Positions 53,656 to 63,273 are shown, counted from the first letter of the stretch. The stretch is DNA of 64,000 nt from Aquimarina mytili (GCF_016735115.1 NZ_JAERQJ010000007.1:1-64000); one strand, 5' to 3'. The notes: generated by a model from the sequence alone, not told the origin. Made by a program: numbers and translations.

Positions 53656-56181
53656 ATGAAAAAATTAAATTTAATTATTTCTGTAGGCTTACTATGCTTA
53701 TTCTTTAGTTATAGCTATGCACAGGAGCAAAAGAAAATGTTTTACGCTACTATGCAAACTAGGGATGCCCAAGGACTCAAAATTGATCATCCTGAGGATA
53801 TTAAAATTATTAGTTCCAATAATGGCTATAGTGCAGTTATGCTGAGTCATAATGCTGCAGAAGAATTACATCATAAGGTATTGGTTCATGGACCAGGATT
53901 TATCTATGAGGCTTCAGAAAAGAATGCCCTTTCTTCTATCGGAAACATTAATAAAAAATCTTCAAAGGCGCAAAGAGCTGTTTTTTCAATTACGCAAGAT
54001 GCTCTCGTAAGACAAAGTCTTGATTTGGTAAATAATTTTAATATAGCCAATCAAATTCAGGAATTAGAAAACTATGGATCCCGATATCATACTACTAATA
54101 GTGCAAGACAAGCCGTTTTGGACCTAAAAACTAAATGGGAAGGTTTAGCAGCTGGTCGTAGCGATGTATCGGTAAGAATTGTAAATCATACAAGTACTAA
54201 TATGCCATCACTAGTAATGACTATAACTGGGACTGAAGAGCCAGATGAATTTGTAATTATTGGTGGCCATATTGATTCTACCGCTAGAGGCGGTAACAGT
54301 AATAATGCTCCAGGAGCAGATGATAATGCATCGGGTATAGCCACTATAACAGAGGCGGCCAGAGTATTGTTTTCAATGAATTTCAAGCCTAAGCGAACTG
54401 TAGAATTTATGGCCTTTGCAGCAGAAGAAGTAGGACTTAGAGGATCAAAAGAAATTGCTGAAGATTATAAGAGACTTAATGTAAACGTTGTGAGTTATAT
54501 GCAATTAGATATGACTAATTATAAAGGATCTTCTAACGATATTTATGTATCTACAGATTCTTATAACGATGATACGTTAAATGATTTTTTAATAGAATTA
54601 ATGAACTATTATAATGCCTCAGGAACACATAGATTGACTTATGGGACTTCGCAATGTAATTATGGTTGTTCTGATCACTATAGTTGGGCACAACAGGGAT
54701 ATGATGTAGCCTTTCCTTTTGAGGCTAGGTTTAATGAAAGTAATCCCAATATACATACAACCAGAGATACCTTTGATCGTTCACCAACACCTAATGCTAC
54801 ACATGCGGCTAAATTTGCAAAGTTAGCATTGGAGTATTTGATTGAAATCTCAAATGGAGTAACCGGCGGACCTGGACCAACACCTAATGAGTGTACAACC
54901 GCTATTTCTATTTTTCCTTATAAGCAAGGTTTTGAGGGATCTATAGGTGCCTGGAACCAGGCAACAAACGATGATTTAAATTGGACTATAGATTCAAACG
55001 GAACTCCGTCAAATGGTACCGGACCAAGCAGTGCTGCAGAAGGTTCTTCTTATATTTATGTTGAAGCGTCTGGCAACGGAAGTGGATTCCCTAATAAAAG
55101 GGCAATTCTAAACTCTCCTTGTTTTGATCTTAGTAGTTTATCTACAGCTAGTTTAGGATTTAAATATCATATGCAAGGAGATGCAGTAGGTAATTTATCT
55201 GTTGAAGCAAGTACAGATAATGGAGCTACTTGGACTAATATTTTTAGTAAATCAGGATCACAAGGAAGCAGTTGGAATACAGCCAATGTTGACCTTTCTT
55301 CTTATCTTGGAACTCCAGTGCAACTTAGATTTAATGCCGTTACCGGAAATAGTTGGCAAGGAGATATTACTATTGATGATGTTAGCGTAGGAGAGTCTGT
55401 TGTAGATCCAGGACCTGGTAATTGCGATTCATTAAATTTTGAAAACTTGACAATTTCGTCTTTTTCTAATCAGGACAATGCCGGGGATTATTCTGTTGTA
55501 AATGCAGGAGTAGGGCTATCATTACAAAATAATACCTGGAAATCTATATCGCTAAACTATACAGTAACGGCTTCAACTGTTATTGAATTTGATTTCAGTA
55601 GTTCTTCTCAAGGAGAAATTCATGGTATTGGTTTTGAAAATGATAATACCTTAACCGCTAATAGATATTTTAAAGTACATGGTACTCAAAACTATGGAAT
55701 AACGACTTATGATAATTATACAAATGGTACGGTACGATATGTAATCCCTGTTGGAGATTCTTATACTGGTAGTATGAACCGACTTGTATTTATTAATGAT
55801 AATGATGCTGGAAGTGGTAATACTTCCGTTTTTTCTAATGTAAAAATTTATGAAGGCTCATGTGGAAGATCTGAAAAAACTGTAGGTTTAGGAACTGTTG
55901 TGCCAACATTTGGAAACACAAAAGAAGGTATTTTATCCACCGTTACTATAAGCCCAAATCCAACTGCAAATAGTTTTGTAATTGATATAGCAAATAAAAA
56001 TGCAAATGCAGTTACGGCATCAGTCTTTTCAATTTCTGGTAGAAGAATTTCTAAAATTCAATTGAGTAATGGAGCAAATAGATTGTCTGCTAAAAAGATG
56101 TCTTTAACACCAGGGATTTATCTTATAGAATTTGAAACTAAAGGCGAAGAAACTATAACAAAAAGAATAGTGATTCAATAA
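53656..56181 (+). CDS. Secreted M28 peptidase with T9SS sorting domain
   Basis: This 841-residue exported protein has a signal peptide ending in SYAQ, then a propeptide-like region, then an M28 aminopeptidase domain (about 135-400): GGHIDSTARGG, APGADDNASGIATI, AFAAEEVGLRGSKEIA, QLDMTNYKG and CSDHYSWAQQGYDVAFPFE. Next come a MAM- or CBM-like beta-sandwich (about 425-585, IDDVSVGE at its end) and a second beta-rich module (about 595-735). The end (about 765-841) is a type A T9SS sorting domain (ISPNPTANSF ... PGIYLIEF ... KRIVIQ), so it should cross the outer membrane through the PorV-dependent system. Confidence 0.94.
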   Translation: MKKLNLIISVGLLCLFFSYSYAQEQKKMFYATMQTRDAQGLKIDHPEDIKIISSNNGYSAVMLSHNAAEELHHKVLVHGPGFIYEASEKNALSSIGNINKKSSKAQRAVFSITQDALVRQSLDLVNNFNIANQIQELENYGSRYHTTNSARQAVLDLKTKWEGLAAGRSDVSVRIVNHTSTNMPSLVMTITGTEEPDEFVIIGGHIDSTARGGNSNNAPGADDNASGIATITEAARVLFSMNFKPKRTVEFMAFAAEEVGLRGSKEIAEDYKRLNVNVVSYMQLDMTNYKGSSNDIYVSTDSYNDDTLNDFLIELMNYYNASGTHRLTYGTSQCNYGCSDHYSWAQQGYDVAFPFEARFNESNPNIHTTRDTFDRSPTPNATHAAKFAKLALEYLIEISNGVTGGPGPTPNECTTAISIFPYKQGFEGSIGAWNQATNDDLNWTIDSNGTPSNGTGPSSAAEGSSYIYVEASGNGSGFPNKRAILNSPCFDLSSLSTASLGFKYHMQGDAVGNLSVEASTDNGATWTNIFSKSGSQGSSWNTANVDLSSYLGTPVQLRFNAVTGNSWQGDITIDDVSVGESVVDPGPGNCDSLNFENLTISSFSNQDNAGDYSVVNAGVGLSLQNNTWKSISLNYTVTASTVIEFDFSSSSQGEIHGIGFENDNTLTANRYFKVHGTQNYGITTYDNYTNGTVRYVIPVGDSYTGSMNRLVFINDNDAGSGNTSVFSNVKIYEGSCGRSEKTVGLGTVVPTFGNTKEGILSTVTISPNPTANSFVIDIANKNANAVTASVFSISGRRISKIQLSNGANRLSAKKMSLTPGIYLIEFETKGEETITKRIVIQ

Positions 56182-56203
56182 ATTCAAATTTTTTAAAAAT
56201 TAT

Positions 56204-56238
56204 AAAGGTGCTTCAGTATAACTGAAGCACCTTTTTTT
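56204..56238. terminator. Two-way terminator between the M28 and M3 genes
   Basis: A perfect 13-base-pair stem (AAAGGTGCTTCAG at 56204-56216, CTGAAGCACCTTT at 56222-56234) with a five-base loop and A/T runs on both sides serves the two convergent genes. Confidence 0.9.
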
Positions 56239-56253
56239 ATTCATTTTTTAGAA

Positions 56254-58275
56254 TTACTTTATCAACCCTGCTCGTTTTAATAAAGCTTCTGGTTTAGGTT
56301 CTTGCCCTCTAAAACGCTTATACAATGTCATAGGGTTTTCTGTACCTCCTTGTGATAATACATTTTCTTTAAATTTTGTAGCTATTTCTTTATTAAAGAT
56401 CCCATTTTCTTTGAAATATTCGAAAGCATCTGCGTCTAATACTTCTGCCCATTTATAAGAATAATAACCGGCAGAATATCCTCCTTGAAATATATGAGAA
56501 AAAGCAGTGCTCATACAATTCTCTTTAACATTTGGATATAATGATGTTTTTGCAAATATCCTTTCTTCATGCTCCTTAACGTCTTTGATATAACCAGGAT
56601 CCTGATCATGCCATGACATATCTAATAAACCAAAACTCAATTGACGTAAGGTTGCCATACCTTCCATAAACGTCGAAGATTCTTTGATTTTTTTAATTAG
56701 CTCCATAGGGATCACTTCACCTGTTTCATAATGTTTAGCAAACAATTCTAAAGCTTCTTTTTCATAACACCAGTTCTCCAACACTTGACTCGGAAGTTCT
56801 ACAAAATCCCAGTATACACTGGTTCCTGATAGTCCAGGGTATGTAGTGTTGGCTAGCATTCCATGCAAAGCATGTCCAAACTCATGGAATAATGTAGTAA
56901 CTTCATTAAATGTAAGTAATGACGGTTTGCTTGGTGTTGGTTTTGTGAAATTACAAACAATAGAAACATGAGGTCTAATATTTTTATCACTTTTTTTCAT
57001 TTGCGACTTATAAGAAGTCATCCATGCACCATTACGCTTACCAGGCCTTGGATGAAAATCTGCATAGAATAGGGATATAAAATTACCTTCTAGATCTGTA
57101 ACATTATATGTTTTTACTTCATCATGATATTTATCGACCTCATTAATTTCTTCAAATTGAAGTCCAAACAGCGTAGAAGCAATTTTAAATACTCCGTCAA
57201 TCACATTTTCGAGTTTGAAGTATGGTTTTAATTTTTCATCATCTAAATCAAAAAGTTCTTGCTTCAGTTTTTCTGTATAATATGCACTGTCCCATTTCTG
57301 AAGTTGATCAATATTGTCTAGGTTTTTGGCAAAAGCTTCAAGTTGTTTGAATTCTCTTTCTGCAGCAGGTTTTGCTTTGTCAAGAATATCATTTAAAAAC
57401 GAAAATACTTTATCGGGTGTTTTGGCCATTCTTTCTTCTAGAATATAATGTGCATGTGATTTATATCCTAAAAGCTGTGCTCGTTGATACCTTAAATTGG
57501 TAATTTTTAAAATAATTTCCTGGTTATCTAAATCATTATTATTAAAACCTCGGGACCCAAATGCAAGAGCTAATTTTTTTCGCAATTGTCGATTATCGGC
57601 ATAGGTCATAAATGGGATGTAACTAGGATAATCTAAAGTGATTAACCATCCTTCTTTGCCTTTTGAGTCGGCCATGGCTTTAGCAGCTTCTTTTGCACCA
57701 TCAGGAAGTCCTGCCAGATCAGACTCATCTGTCAGTAGCATTTCAAACGCATTAGTTTCTGCTAATACATTTTCTCCAAATTTTAGACTAAGCTTGGATC
57801 GTTCTTTGTCAATTTCTCTAAGCTTTTCTTTCTTATCATCTTCAAGATTAGCTCCATTCCTTGAAAAAGACTTATACTTTTTTTCTAGGAGTGTATATTG
57901 TTCGGCGTTGAGGTTTAAATTATCTCTTTGAGCATATACAAATTTTATTCTTTTAAATAGTTCCTGATTTAGGTTAATATCGTTTAAATGCTCGGCAATA
58001 AGAGGGGAGACCTCTTGAGCTATTTTTTGAATTTCTTCATTGGTTTCGGCACTATTCAAATTAAAAAATACGCTAGTAACTCTGTCCAATAATTCTCCAC
58101 TATATTCTAAAGCTTCTATGGTATTAGAAAATGTAGGTTCCTCTGAATTATTTACTATAGTATCGATCTCTTTTTTTGCAAGAGATATCGCATTCTTAAT
58201 GGCAGGTAAATAATGTGCTGGTTTTATTTTTGAAAAAGGAGCAGCATCAAAAGGTTTTAATAATAAATTGTTCAT
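56254..58275 (-). CDS. M3 family oligopeptidase (Dcp/PrlC type)
   Basis: A 673-residue zinc oligopeptidase that degrades short peptides in the cytoplasm. The zinc motif is TLFHEFGHALHGML (HExxH), the third ligand Glu lies in FVELPSQVLENW, and HIFQGGYSAGYYSYKWAEVLDADAF is the conserved end. There is no signal peptide when the ATG at 58275 is used; the upstream extension to 58308 is basic and probably not translated. Length and motifs fit oligopeptidase A or peptidyl-dipeptidase; the exact type cannot be told. Confidence 0.94.
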   Translation of the reverse strand: MNNLLLKPFDAAPFSKIKPAHYLPAIKNAISLAKKEIDTIVNNSEEPTFSNTIEALEYSGELLDRVTSVFFNLNSAETNEEIQKIAQEVSPLIAEHLNDINLNQELFKRIKFVYAQRDNLNLNAEQYTLLEKKYKSFSRNGANLEDDKKEKLREIDKERSKLSLKFGENVLAETNAFEMLLTDESDLAGLPDGAKEAAKAMADSKGKEGWLITLDYPSYIPFMTYADNRQLRKKLALAFGSRGFNNNDLDNQEIILKITNLRYQRAQLLGYKSHAHYILEERMAKTPDKVFSFLNDILDKAKPAAEREFKQLEAFAKNLDNIDQLQKWDSAYYTEKLKQELFDLDDEKLKPYFKLENVIDGVFKIASTLFGLQFEEINEVDKYHDEVKTYNVTDLEGNFISLFYADFHPRPGKRNGAWMTSYKSQMKKSDKNIRPHVSIVCNFTKPTPSKPSLLTFNEVTTLFHEFGHALHGMLANTTYPGLSGTSVYWDFVELPSQVLENWCYEKEALELFAKHYETGEVIPMELIKKIKESSTFMEGMATLRQLSFGLLDMSWHDQDPGYIKDVKEHEERIFAKTSLYPNVKENCMSTAFSHIFQGGYSAGYYSYKWAEVLDADAFEYFKENGIFNKEIATKFKENVLSQGGTENPMTLYKRFRGQEPKPEALLKRAGLIK

Positions 58276-58394
58276 TTTAAAAATGATTTTCTTTTTTAAT
58301 GATTTCAATTGCGTTATATCGAAAAAAAATGCTTTTCATCGAAAAACACTATGTGTATTATGTCTATTTATGACTCGACTAATATTAATACTAA

Positions 58395-58402
58395 TACATT
58401 TG
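58395..58402 (+). promoter_or_regulatory. Predicted -7 box of small RNA candidate A
   Basis: TACATTTG matches TAnnTTTG, 26 bases before the GGTCTT arm of the RNA; the -33 TTG is not clear. Confidence 0.5.
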
Positions 58403-58407
58403 ATACG

Positions 58408-58535
58408 GTTTATTAGTGATGGTCTTGCAATGAGAGTCTAAGTCATTATTTTTATCTGGGGTATGGATAAATATATGTTTTCAGCGTAAAGACCAAATAT
58501 ATTGAAAGAGCTGCAAATAATGTGGCTCTTTTTTT
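58408..58535 (+). ncRNA. Small RNA candidate A
   Basis: A predicted transcript of about 128 bases. GGTCTT (58421-58426) pairs with AAGACC (58489-58494) around a 62-base loop. Ten bases later comes the terminator hairpin (AAAGAGC 58505-58511, GCTCTTT 58525-58531, then T run). A minus-strand ORF across the region has no protein-like quality, and plus-strand ORFs are under 10 codons. Candidate B repeats the same layout and shares sequence at both ends, which supports a real RNA family. Whether it matches a known Rfam family could not be tested. Confidence 0.6.
58505..58535 (+). terminator. Terminator of small RNA candidate A
   Basis: Seven-base-pair stem AAAGAGC/GCTCTTT with a 13-base loop, followed by T. 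Confidence 0.75.
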
Positions 58536-58548
58536 CTTCTTTATTGAA

Positions 58549-58574
58549 ACAAGGCAATCTTGTCTCTTTTTTTT
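58549..58574 (+). terminator. Second terminator-like hairpin after candidate A
   Basis: ACAAG (58549-58553) and CTTGT (58559-58563) with a five-base loop, followed by CTC and eight T; perhaps a backup terminator. Confidence 0.5.
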
Positions 58575-58667
58575 GATAAAAAAATACTTTTTTAAAATCA
58601 AAATGTGTATTTCGTCGAAAAAACACACATTTTAACGAAAATTGTTAATAACTTTCTGTTACTTTTA

Positions 58668-58697
58668 TTGTGTAATTAAAGTAAGGTTTTACCTTTG
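58668..58697 (+). promoter_or_regulatory. Predicted promoter of small RNA candidate B
   Basis: TTG (58668-58670) and TACCTTTG (58690-58697) are separated by 19 bases, a good match to the Bacteroidota -33/-7 promoter. Confidence 0.65.
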
Positions 58698-58702
58698 TTT
58701 CA

Positions 58703-58829
58703 GGTTTTAAGAGTATGGTCTTATATTGAATTTTTTGTGTAATATATTTAAGTTGGTTAATAAATATTGTTATATTCTTTTATAAGGCCAGATATTTAAA
58801 AGAGTCACTTCACGGTGACTCTTTTTTTT
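58703..58829 (+). ncRNA. Small RNA candidate B
   Basis: A predicted transcript of about 127 bases with the same plan as candidate A. GGTCTTATA (58717-58725) pairs with TATAAGGCC (58781-58789), nine pairs with one G-U. The arms GGTCTT and AAGGCC enclose 61 bases, against 62 in A. After nine more bases comes the terminator hairpin AGAGTCAC/GTGACTCT with a T run. The 5' ends of A and B share GGTTT, AG and TGGTCTT in register. No ORF is present. Confidence 0.6.
58801..58829. terminator. Terminator shared by candidate B and purE
   Basis: AGAGTCAC (58801-58808) and GTGACTCT (58815-58822), six-base loop, T run on the plus strand and TTTT on the minus strand, ten bases after the purE stop. Confidence 0.85.
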
Positions 58830-58838
58830 ATGAAATTA

Positions 58839-59321
58839 TCACCTTATTTTTTTAGCTCCCTCAATAACTTTCTGTTTTAACCCTTCCTTATATACGATAA
58901 CTTTATCCAAGACACAACTATCACTTGCTCCTATAATTTGGGCTGCCAAAATTCCTGCATTAAGAGCACCATCAAGTGCAACCGTAGCCACTGGAACTCC
59001 TCCTGGCATTTGTAATATAGATAATACCGAATCCCAGCCATCTATTGAGTTACTTGATTTAACAGGAACACCTATTACCGGCAGAGGAGATAAAGAAGCT
59101 ACCATGCCTGGTAAATGAGCCGCACCACCAGCGCCAGCAATAATTACTTTTATGCCTCTTGTATGTGCATTTTTTGCGTAATCAAATAATTTTTCTGGAG
59201 TACGATGTGCCGAAACGATATCAACCTCTATTTCAATATCAAACCCCTGTAATACTTCTATGGCTTTTTCCATGATAGGCATATCACTTGTACTGCCCAT
59301 TATAATTCCCACCTTGCTCAT
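58839..59321 (-). CDS. purE: 5-(carboxyamino)imidazole ribonucleotide mutase
   Basis: PurE converts N5-CAIR to CAIR in purine synthesis. Class I motifs are [19 protein letters not shown] and [15 protein letters not shown], and [18 protein letters not shown]. The 160-residue length is normal. It follows purK by 74 bases on the same strand, giving the usual PurK-PurE pair. Confidence 0.97.
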   Translation of the reverse strand: MSKVGIIMGSTSDMPIMEKAIEVLQGFDIEIEVDIVSAHRTPEKLFDYAKNAHTRGIKVIIAGAGGAAHLPGMVASLSPLPVIGVPVKSSNSIDGWDSVLSILQMPGGVPVATVALDGALNAGILAAQIIGASDSCVLDKVIVYKEGLKQKVIEGAKKIR

Positions 59322-59395
59322 TATACGTATATTATTATTTTAAATGTTTAAAACTGGTAATGATTCAATTATGTTTTGTAAAAGAAATTTAATTG

Positions 59396-60553
59396 CTATT
59401 TGCTAACTACTTTAATGATATTCTTTACTTTTTCAGCAATTTTTCTCGCTTCATCAATGTTTTCATTAATTATGGTTACATGTCCCATTTTTCTAAAAGA
59501 CCTGGTTTGTTTTTTTCCATAGATATGAGGTGTAACACCTTTCATTTTCATTATTTCCTCAATATTCTTATATACTACATCACCCGTATGCCCTTCGGCA
59601 CCAACTAGATTAACCATAATACCACCAACTTTACTTTCGGTTGCTCCCAATGGCAAATCCAGAATAGCTCTGATATGTTGTTCGAATTGATTAGTATAGC
59701 TTGCTTCTATACTATAGTGTCCACTGTTATGTGGTCTTGGAGCGACTTCATTGACCAGGATTTCATCATTTTGCGTTAAAAACATCTCTACAGCCAATAT
59801 ACCAACATGTTTAAAGGCTTTAGATACTTTTTCTGCGATTTTAACTGCTTTTTCTGCGATTTTATCTTCAATCCGTGCCGGGCATATTACATATTCTACC
59901 TGATTAGCTTCTGGATGAAATTCCATTTCAACCACTGGATATGTCTTAATTTCTCCTTTTGGACTTCGGGCAACAATAACGGCCAGTTCATTTTTAAAAT
60001 TGACCAACTCTTCAGCAATACATTCAACATCAGGTAATTTAACAAGATCGGCTCCAGATTTTACGATAGATACCCCTTTGCCATCATATCCTCCTTGTGT
60101 ACTTTTCCACACAAAAGGTAATTTCATCCGATTATTTGTGATGCCTTCTGTAAGGTGGGCTTTATTAGAAAAACGTATGAAATTTGCAGTTGGGATTTTG
60201 TTTTCTTTATAAAATAGCTTTTGCTTTCCTTTATTCTGTATATTTTCCAAGGTTTTCGAACTTGGATATACTTTTTTTCCTTCTTTTTCAAGTTGTGCTA
60301 AGGCTTTTACATTTACAGTTTCAATTTCAAAAGTAATTAGATCTACTTTTTTTCCGAAGTTGTAAACTGTTTCATAATCCATAAGATTACCCAATTGAAA
60401 ATGATCACAGGCTATTTTACATGGGGCATTTGGATTGGGATCAAGAACATAAGTTTGTATATCATATTTTCGGGTGTCATATAGCATCATCTTGCCTAGT
60501 TGCCCTCCTCCTAAGATTCCTAACTTAAAGTTTGACGAGAAAAAATTTGTCAT
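59396..60553 (-). CDS. purK: 5-(carboxyamino)imidazole ribonucleotide synthase
   Basis: PurK uses ATP and bicarbonate to carboxylate AIR to N5-CAIR. ATP-grasp family features: LGILGGGQLGKMML at the start, FVWKSTQGGYDGKGV, IAEELVNFKNELAVIVARS and VNEVAPRPHNSGHYSIEA. Length 385 residues with the ATG at 60553, which fits the family; the 11 codons upstream do not. First gene of the purK-purE unit. Confidence 0.97.
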   Translation of the reverse strand: MTNFFSSNFKLGILGGGQLGKMMLYDTRKYDIQTYVLDPNPNAPCKIACDHFQLGNLMDYETVYNFGKKVDLITFEIETVNVKALAQLEKEGKKVYPSSKTLENIQNKGKQKLFYKENKIPTANFIRFSNKAHLTEGITNNRMKLPFVWKSTQGGYDGKGVSIVKSGADLVKLPDVECIAEELVNFKNELAVIVARSPKGEIKTYPVVEMEFHPEANQVEYVICPARIEDKIAEKAVKIAEKVSKAFKHVGILAVEMFLTQNDEILVNEVAPRPHNSGHYSIEASYTNQFEQHIRAILDLPLGATESKVGGIMVNLVGAEGHTGDVVYKNIEEIMKMKGVTPHIYGKKQTRSFRKMGHVTIINENIDEARKIAEKVKNIIKVVSK

Positions 60554-60669
60554 TATCGGGGATTTCAGATTTACCTTAAAACACAAAAATAATTTTTTAA
60601 AAAGGAATAACCATAATATTACAAGGTAAATGCAGTGACTAAACTGTGATAAGTCTTATTTGTAATCAC

Positions 60670-60677
60670 TATCTTTG
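60670..60677 (+). promoter_or_regulatory. Predicted -7 box of the hpt-adk gene
   Basis: TATCTTTG matches TAnnTTTG, 45 bases before the ATG; the -33 element is not clear. Confidence 0.4.
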
Positions 60678-60721
60678 CCGCTTTAAACTAAAAAAGGCTA
60701 GTATAAGCGAGTAATAATGTA

Positions 60722-61828
60722 ATGATAAAACTGCACGATTTACAGTTTGTTCCTTTTATCTCTGAAGATAAAATATCAGCGGCAATTGATGATATTTCTG
60801 TTCGGTTAAATAATGACCTGGCAGATAAAAATCCTTTGTTTATCGGGGTGTTGAATGGCGCTTTTATGTTTGCTTCAGAATTACTAAAGCGGTTTCATCA
60901 TGATTGTGAAGTAAGTTTTATAAAATTATCTTCGTATCAAGGAACCGAAACCACCCAAGAGGTTAAAGAATTAGTAGGATTAAATGAAGATGTTTCTGGA
61001 AGAACAATTGTTATCATTGAAGATATCGTAGATACAGGCAATACTATTGAAGTATTGTCAGAATTATTGAAAAGTAAAGGATGCAAGGATTTTAAAATTG
61101 CAACTTTGTTTTTTAAGCCTGAAGCATATACAAAACAAATTAATATAGAGTATTGTGGGATCGAAATCCCTAATCGATTTATCGTAGGATACGGTTTAGA
61201 TTATAATGGATTGGGTCGTAACCTTACTGATGTTTACCAATTAAAATCAAGCAACATGACAAATTTAGTGTTATTCGGCCCTCCGGGAGCAGGAAAAGGG
61301 ACACAAGCAGAAGTTTTAAAAACGAAATATAATCTTGTACATATCTCTACCGGAGATGTGTTTAGATACAACATAAAGAATGCTACAGAACTTGGTATGT
61401 TGGCAAAGTCGTTTATAGATAAAGGTCAATTAGTGCCTGATGAAGTAACTATCAACATGCTTAATGCTGAAGTCGATAAAAATCCAGATGCAAAAGGGTT
61501 TATTTTTGATGGGTTTCCAAGAACCGAAGCACAGGCAGATTCTTTAGCAGAACTATTATCTTCAAAAGGAACAGAGGTAAGTGCTATGGTAGCCTTAGAG
61601 GTTGATGATGAGGTGTTAGTACAGCGATTACTAGAAAGAGGAAAAACATCGGGAAGGCCTGATGATGCAGATGAAAACGTAATACGTAACCGAATCAAAG
61701 TCTACTATAATGAGACCGCAATACTAAAAAACTACTACCAAAAACAGGATAAATATTTTGGAGTAGATGGAGTAGGAGCGATTGATGAGATTACTGAACG
61801 ATTGAGTGCGGTAATAGACAAACTATAA
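60722..61828 (+). CDS. Fused hypoxanthine phosphoribosyltransferase and adenylate kinase
   Basis: One uninterrupted 368-residue frame encodes two purine enzymes. Residues 1-177 are an Hpt-type phosphoribosyltransferase: IGVLNGAFMFASELL, KLSSYQGTETT and the PRPP motif VIIEDIVDTGNTI. Residues 179-368 are a full short-type adenylate kinase: VLFGPPGAGKGTQAE, STGDVFRYNI, FDGFPRTEAQA and a short lid in RGKTSGRPDDADE. The second domain begins with its own methionine at 61256, so a free kinase could also be made by internal initiation. The two genes are usually adjacent but separate in flavobacteria; I believe similar fusions exist but cannot confirm it. obg follows. Confidence 0.93.
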   Translation: MIKLHDLQFVPFISEDKISAAIDDISVRLNNDLADKNPLFIGVLNGAFMFASELLKRFHHDCEVSFIKLSSYQGTETTQEVKELVGLNEDVSGRTIVIIEDIVDTGNTIEVLSELLKSKGCKDFKIATLFFKPEAYTKQINIEYCGIEIPNRFIVGYGLDYNGLGRNLTDVYQLKSSNMTNLVLFGPPGAGKGTQAEVLKTKYNLVHISTGDVFRYNIKNATELGMLAKSFIDKGQLVPDEVTINMLNAEVDKNPDAKGFIFDGFPRTEAQADSLAELLSSKGTEVSAMVALEVDDEVLVQRLLERGKTSGRPDDADENVIRNRIKVYYNETAILKNYYQKQDKYFGVDGVGAIDEITERLSAVIDKL

Positions 61829-61869
61829 TTAAAATCCTTGCTTTAAACTAGGATAACAGAAAACGAATT

Positions 61870-62868
61870 ATGACAGAAGGAAATTTTGTAGATTATGTAA
61901 AGTTACATGTAACTTCTGGTAACGGAGGAAAAGGCTCTGCACACTTGCATAGAGAAAAGTATATCAGCAAAGGTGGACCTGATGGTGGAGATGGTGGCCG
62001 TGGCGGGCATGTTATTATTAGGGGAAACCCTAATATGTGGACTTTATATCATCTTAAATTTAAACGTCATTTAAAAGCAGGACATGGGGCACACGGAAGC
62101 AAAAGTAGAAGTACCGGAGCCGATGGAGAAGATGTTTATGTCGATGTGCCTTTAGGAACTGTAATTCGTGATACTGAGACACAAAGTATAATTAAAGAAA
62201 TCACAGAAGAAGGACAAGAATATATTGCTGCAGAAGGAGGTATGGGAGGCCGCGGAAATTGGCATTTTAAAAGCCCAACAAACCAAACTCCACGATATGC
62301 ACAACCTGGAATAGAAGGACAAGAATGTGATATTACTTTAGAGCTTAAAGTTTTGGCTGATGTTGGCTTGGTTGGATTCCCGAATGCTGGAAAATCTACA
62401 CTTTTATCAGTAGTTACAGCCGCAAAGCCAAAAATTGCCGATTATGAGTTTACAACACTAAAACCTAACCTGGGTATAGTCGAATATCGCAATTTTCAAA
62501 CTTTTGTGATGGCAGATATACCTGGTATTATCGAAGGTGCTGCCGAAGGAAAAGGTATTGGACATCGTTTTTTACGTCATATAGAGCGTAATTCAACATT
62601 ATTGTTTTTAATCCCTGCAGATGCGCCAGATATAGTTGAGCAATATGAAATTCTTCTAGATGAATTACGTCGCTATAATCCAGATCTTTTGGATAAAGAA
62701 CGACTTATAGCGATCTCAAAATGTGATATGCTGGATGATGAATTAAAAGAAGAGCTAAAAACGGAACTGGATCAACAACTTAATGTATCTTATGTATTTA
62801 TTTCTTCTGTAGCTCAACAAGGATTGCAAGAACTAAAAGATAGACTCTGGAAAATGCTGAATGTATAA
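61870..62868 (+). CDS. obg: GTPase Obg
   Basis: A ribosome-associated GTPase involved in 50S assembly and stress signalling. The Gly-rich N-terminal Obg domain contains [14 protein letters not shown] and [11 protein letters not shown]. The G domain starts near residue 160 with GFPNAGKST (G1), [14 protein letters not shown] (G3) and SKCDM (G4). With 332 residues it lacks the C-terminal OCT domain, as is usual in Bacteroidota. Confidence 0.97.
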   Translation: MTEGNFVDYVKLHVTSGNGGKGSAHLHREKYISKGGPDGGDGGRGGHVIIRGNPNMWTLYHLKFKRHLKAGHGAHGSKSRSTGADGEDVYVDVPLGTVIRDTETQSIIKEITEEGQEYIAAEGGMGGRGNWHFKSPTNQTPRYAQPGIEGQECDITLELKVLADVGLVGFPNAGKSTLLSVVTAAKPKIADYEFTTLKPNLGIVEYRNFQTFVMADIPGIIEGAAEGKGIGHRFLRHIERNSTLLFLIPADAPDIVEQYEILLDELRRYNPDLLDKERLIAISKCDMLDDELKEELKTELDQQLNVSYVFISSVAQQGLQELKDRLWKMLNV

Positions 62869-62886
62869 TTTACCTATAGATAATTA

Positions 62887-63207
62887 TTATACAGAGTATC
62901 CTTGTTTTAATAGTCCTTCTCCAGCTTCAGGATGTCTTTTCAGGTATACAGCTACAAAAGGGCAAAGAGGAACCAGTTGATATTTTTTTTCTCGAATATA
63001 TTCTAGTGCTTTTTTTATCATAGCACTCCCCAGTCCTTTACCTTCTAAAGATCTGGGGACTTCGGTGTGTGTTAGGTATATTGAATTTTCTTTAGCTAGA
63101 ATATACTCTATAAATGCAATTTCATTTTCAACATGAAGCTCAAAACGTTTTTTAGGACTCTCTGTGTTATTGATCAATTGCAATTTTGACCAGTCTTTTT
63201 TTTCCAT
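62887..63207 (-). CDS. GNAT-like N-acetyltransferase (YidJ-type short family)
   Basis: A 106-residue protein of the short acetyltransferase family: AFIEYILAKENSIYLTHTEVP, then the CoA-binding RSLEGKGLGSAMIKKAL and LVPLCPFVAVYLKRHPE. The Cys-Pro-Phe-Val segment is diagnostic for this family. The acceptor is unknown. Confidence 0.9.
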   Translation of the reverse strand: MEKKDWSKLQLINNTESPKKRFELHVENEIAFIEYILAKENSIYLTHTEVPRSLEGKGLGSAMIKKALEYIREKKYQLVPLCPFVAVYLKRHPEAGEGLLKQGYSV

Positions 63208-63273
63208 ATGAAAAAGTATATGTCTAAATATAAATTATTCGCTAATTTTTATACCTTAAAAGAAGGTTAAAGT

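Larger units (their letters stand above)
58276..58838. other. 563-base intergenic region holding two small RNA candidates
   Basis: No credible ORF is present. The region contains two promoter-to-terminator units on the plus strand (58395-58535 and 58668-58829) with matching layout, and an extra terminator-like hairpin between them (58549-58574). Confidence 0.7.

Noticed and set aside
58438..58626. 62-codon minus-strand ORF across small RNA candidate A
   Set aside because: It has no protein-like features and runs through two hairpins; the RNA reading explains the region better.
58276..58838. CRISPR or tmRNA in the long intergenic gap
   Set aside because: There are no regularly spaced direct repeats and no tRNA-like ends.
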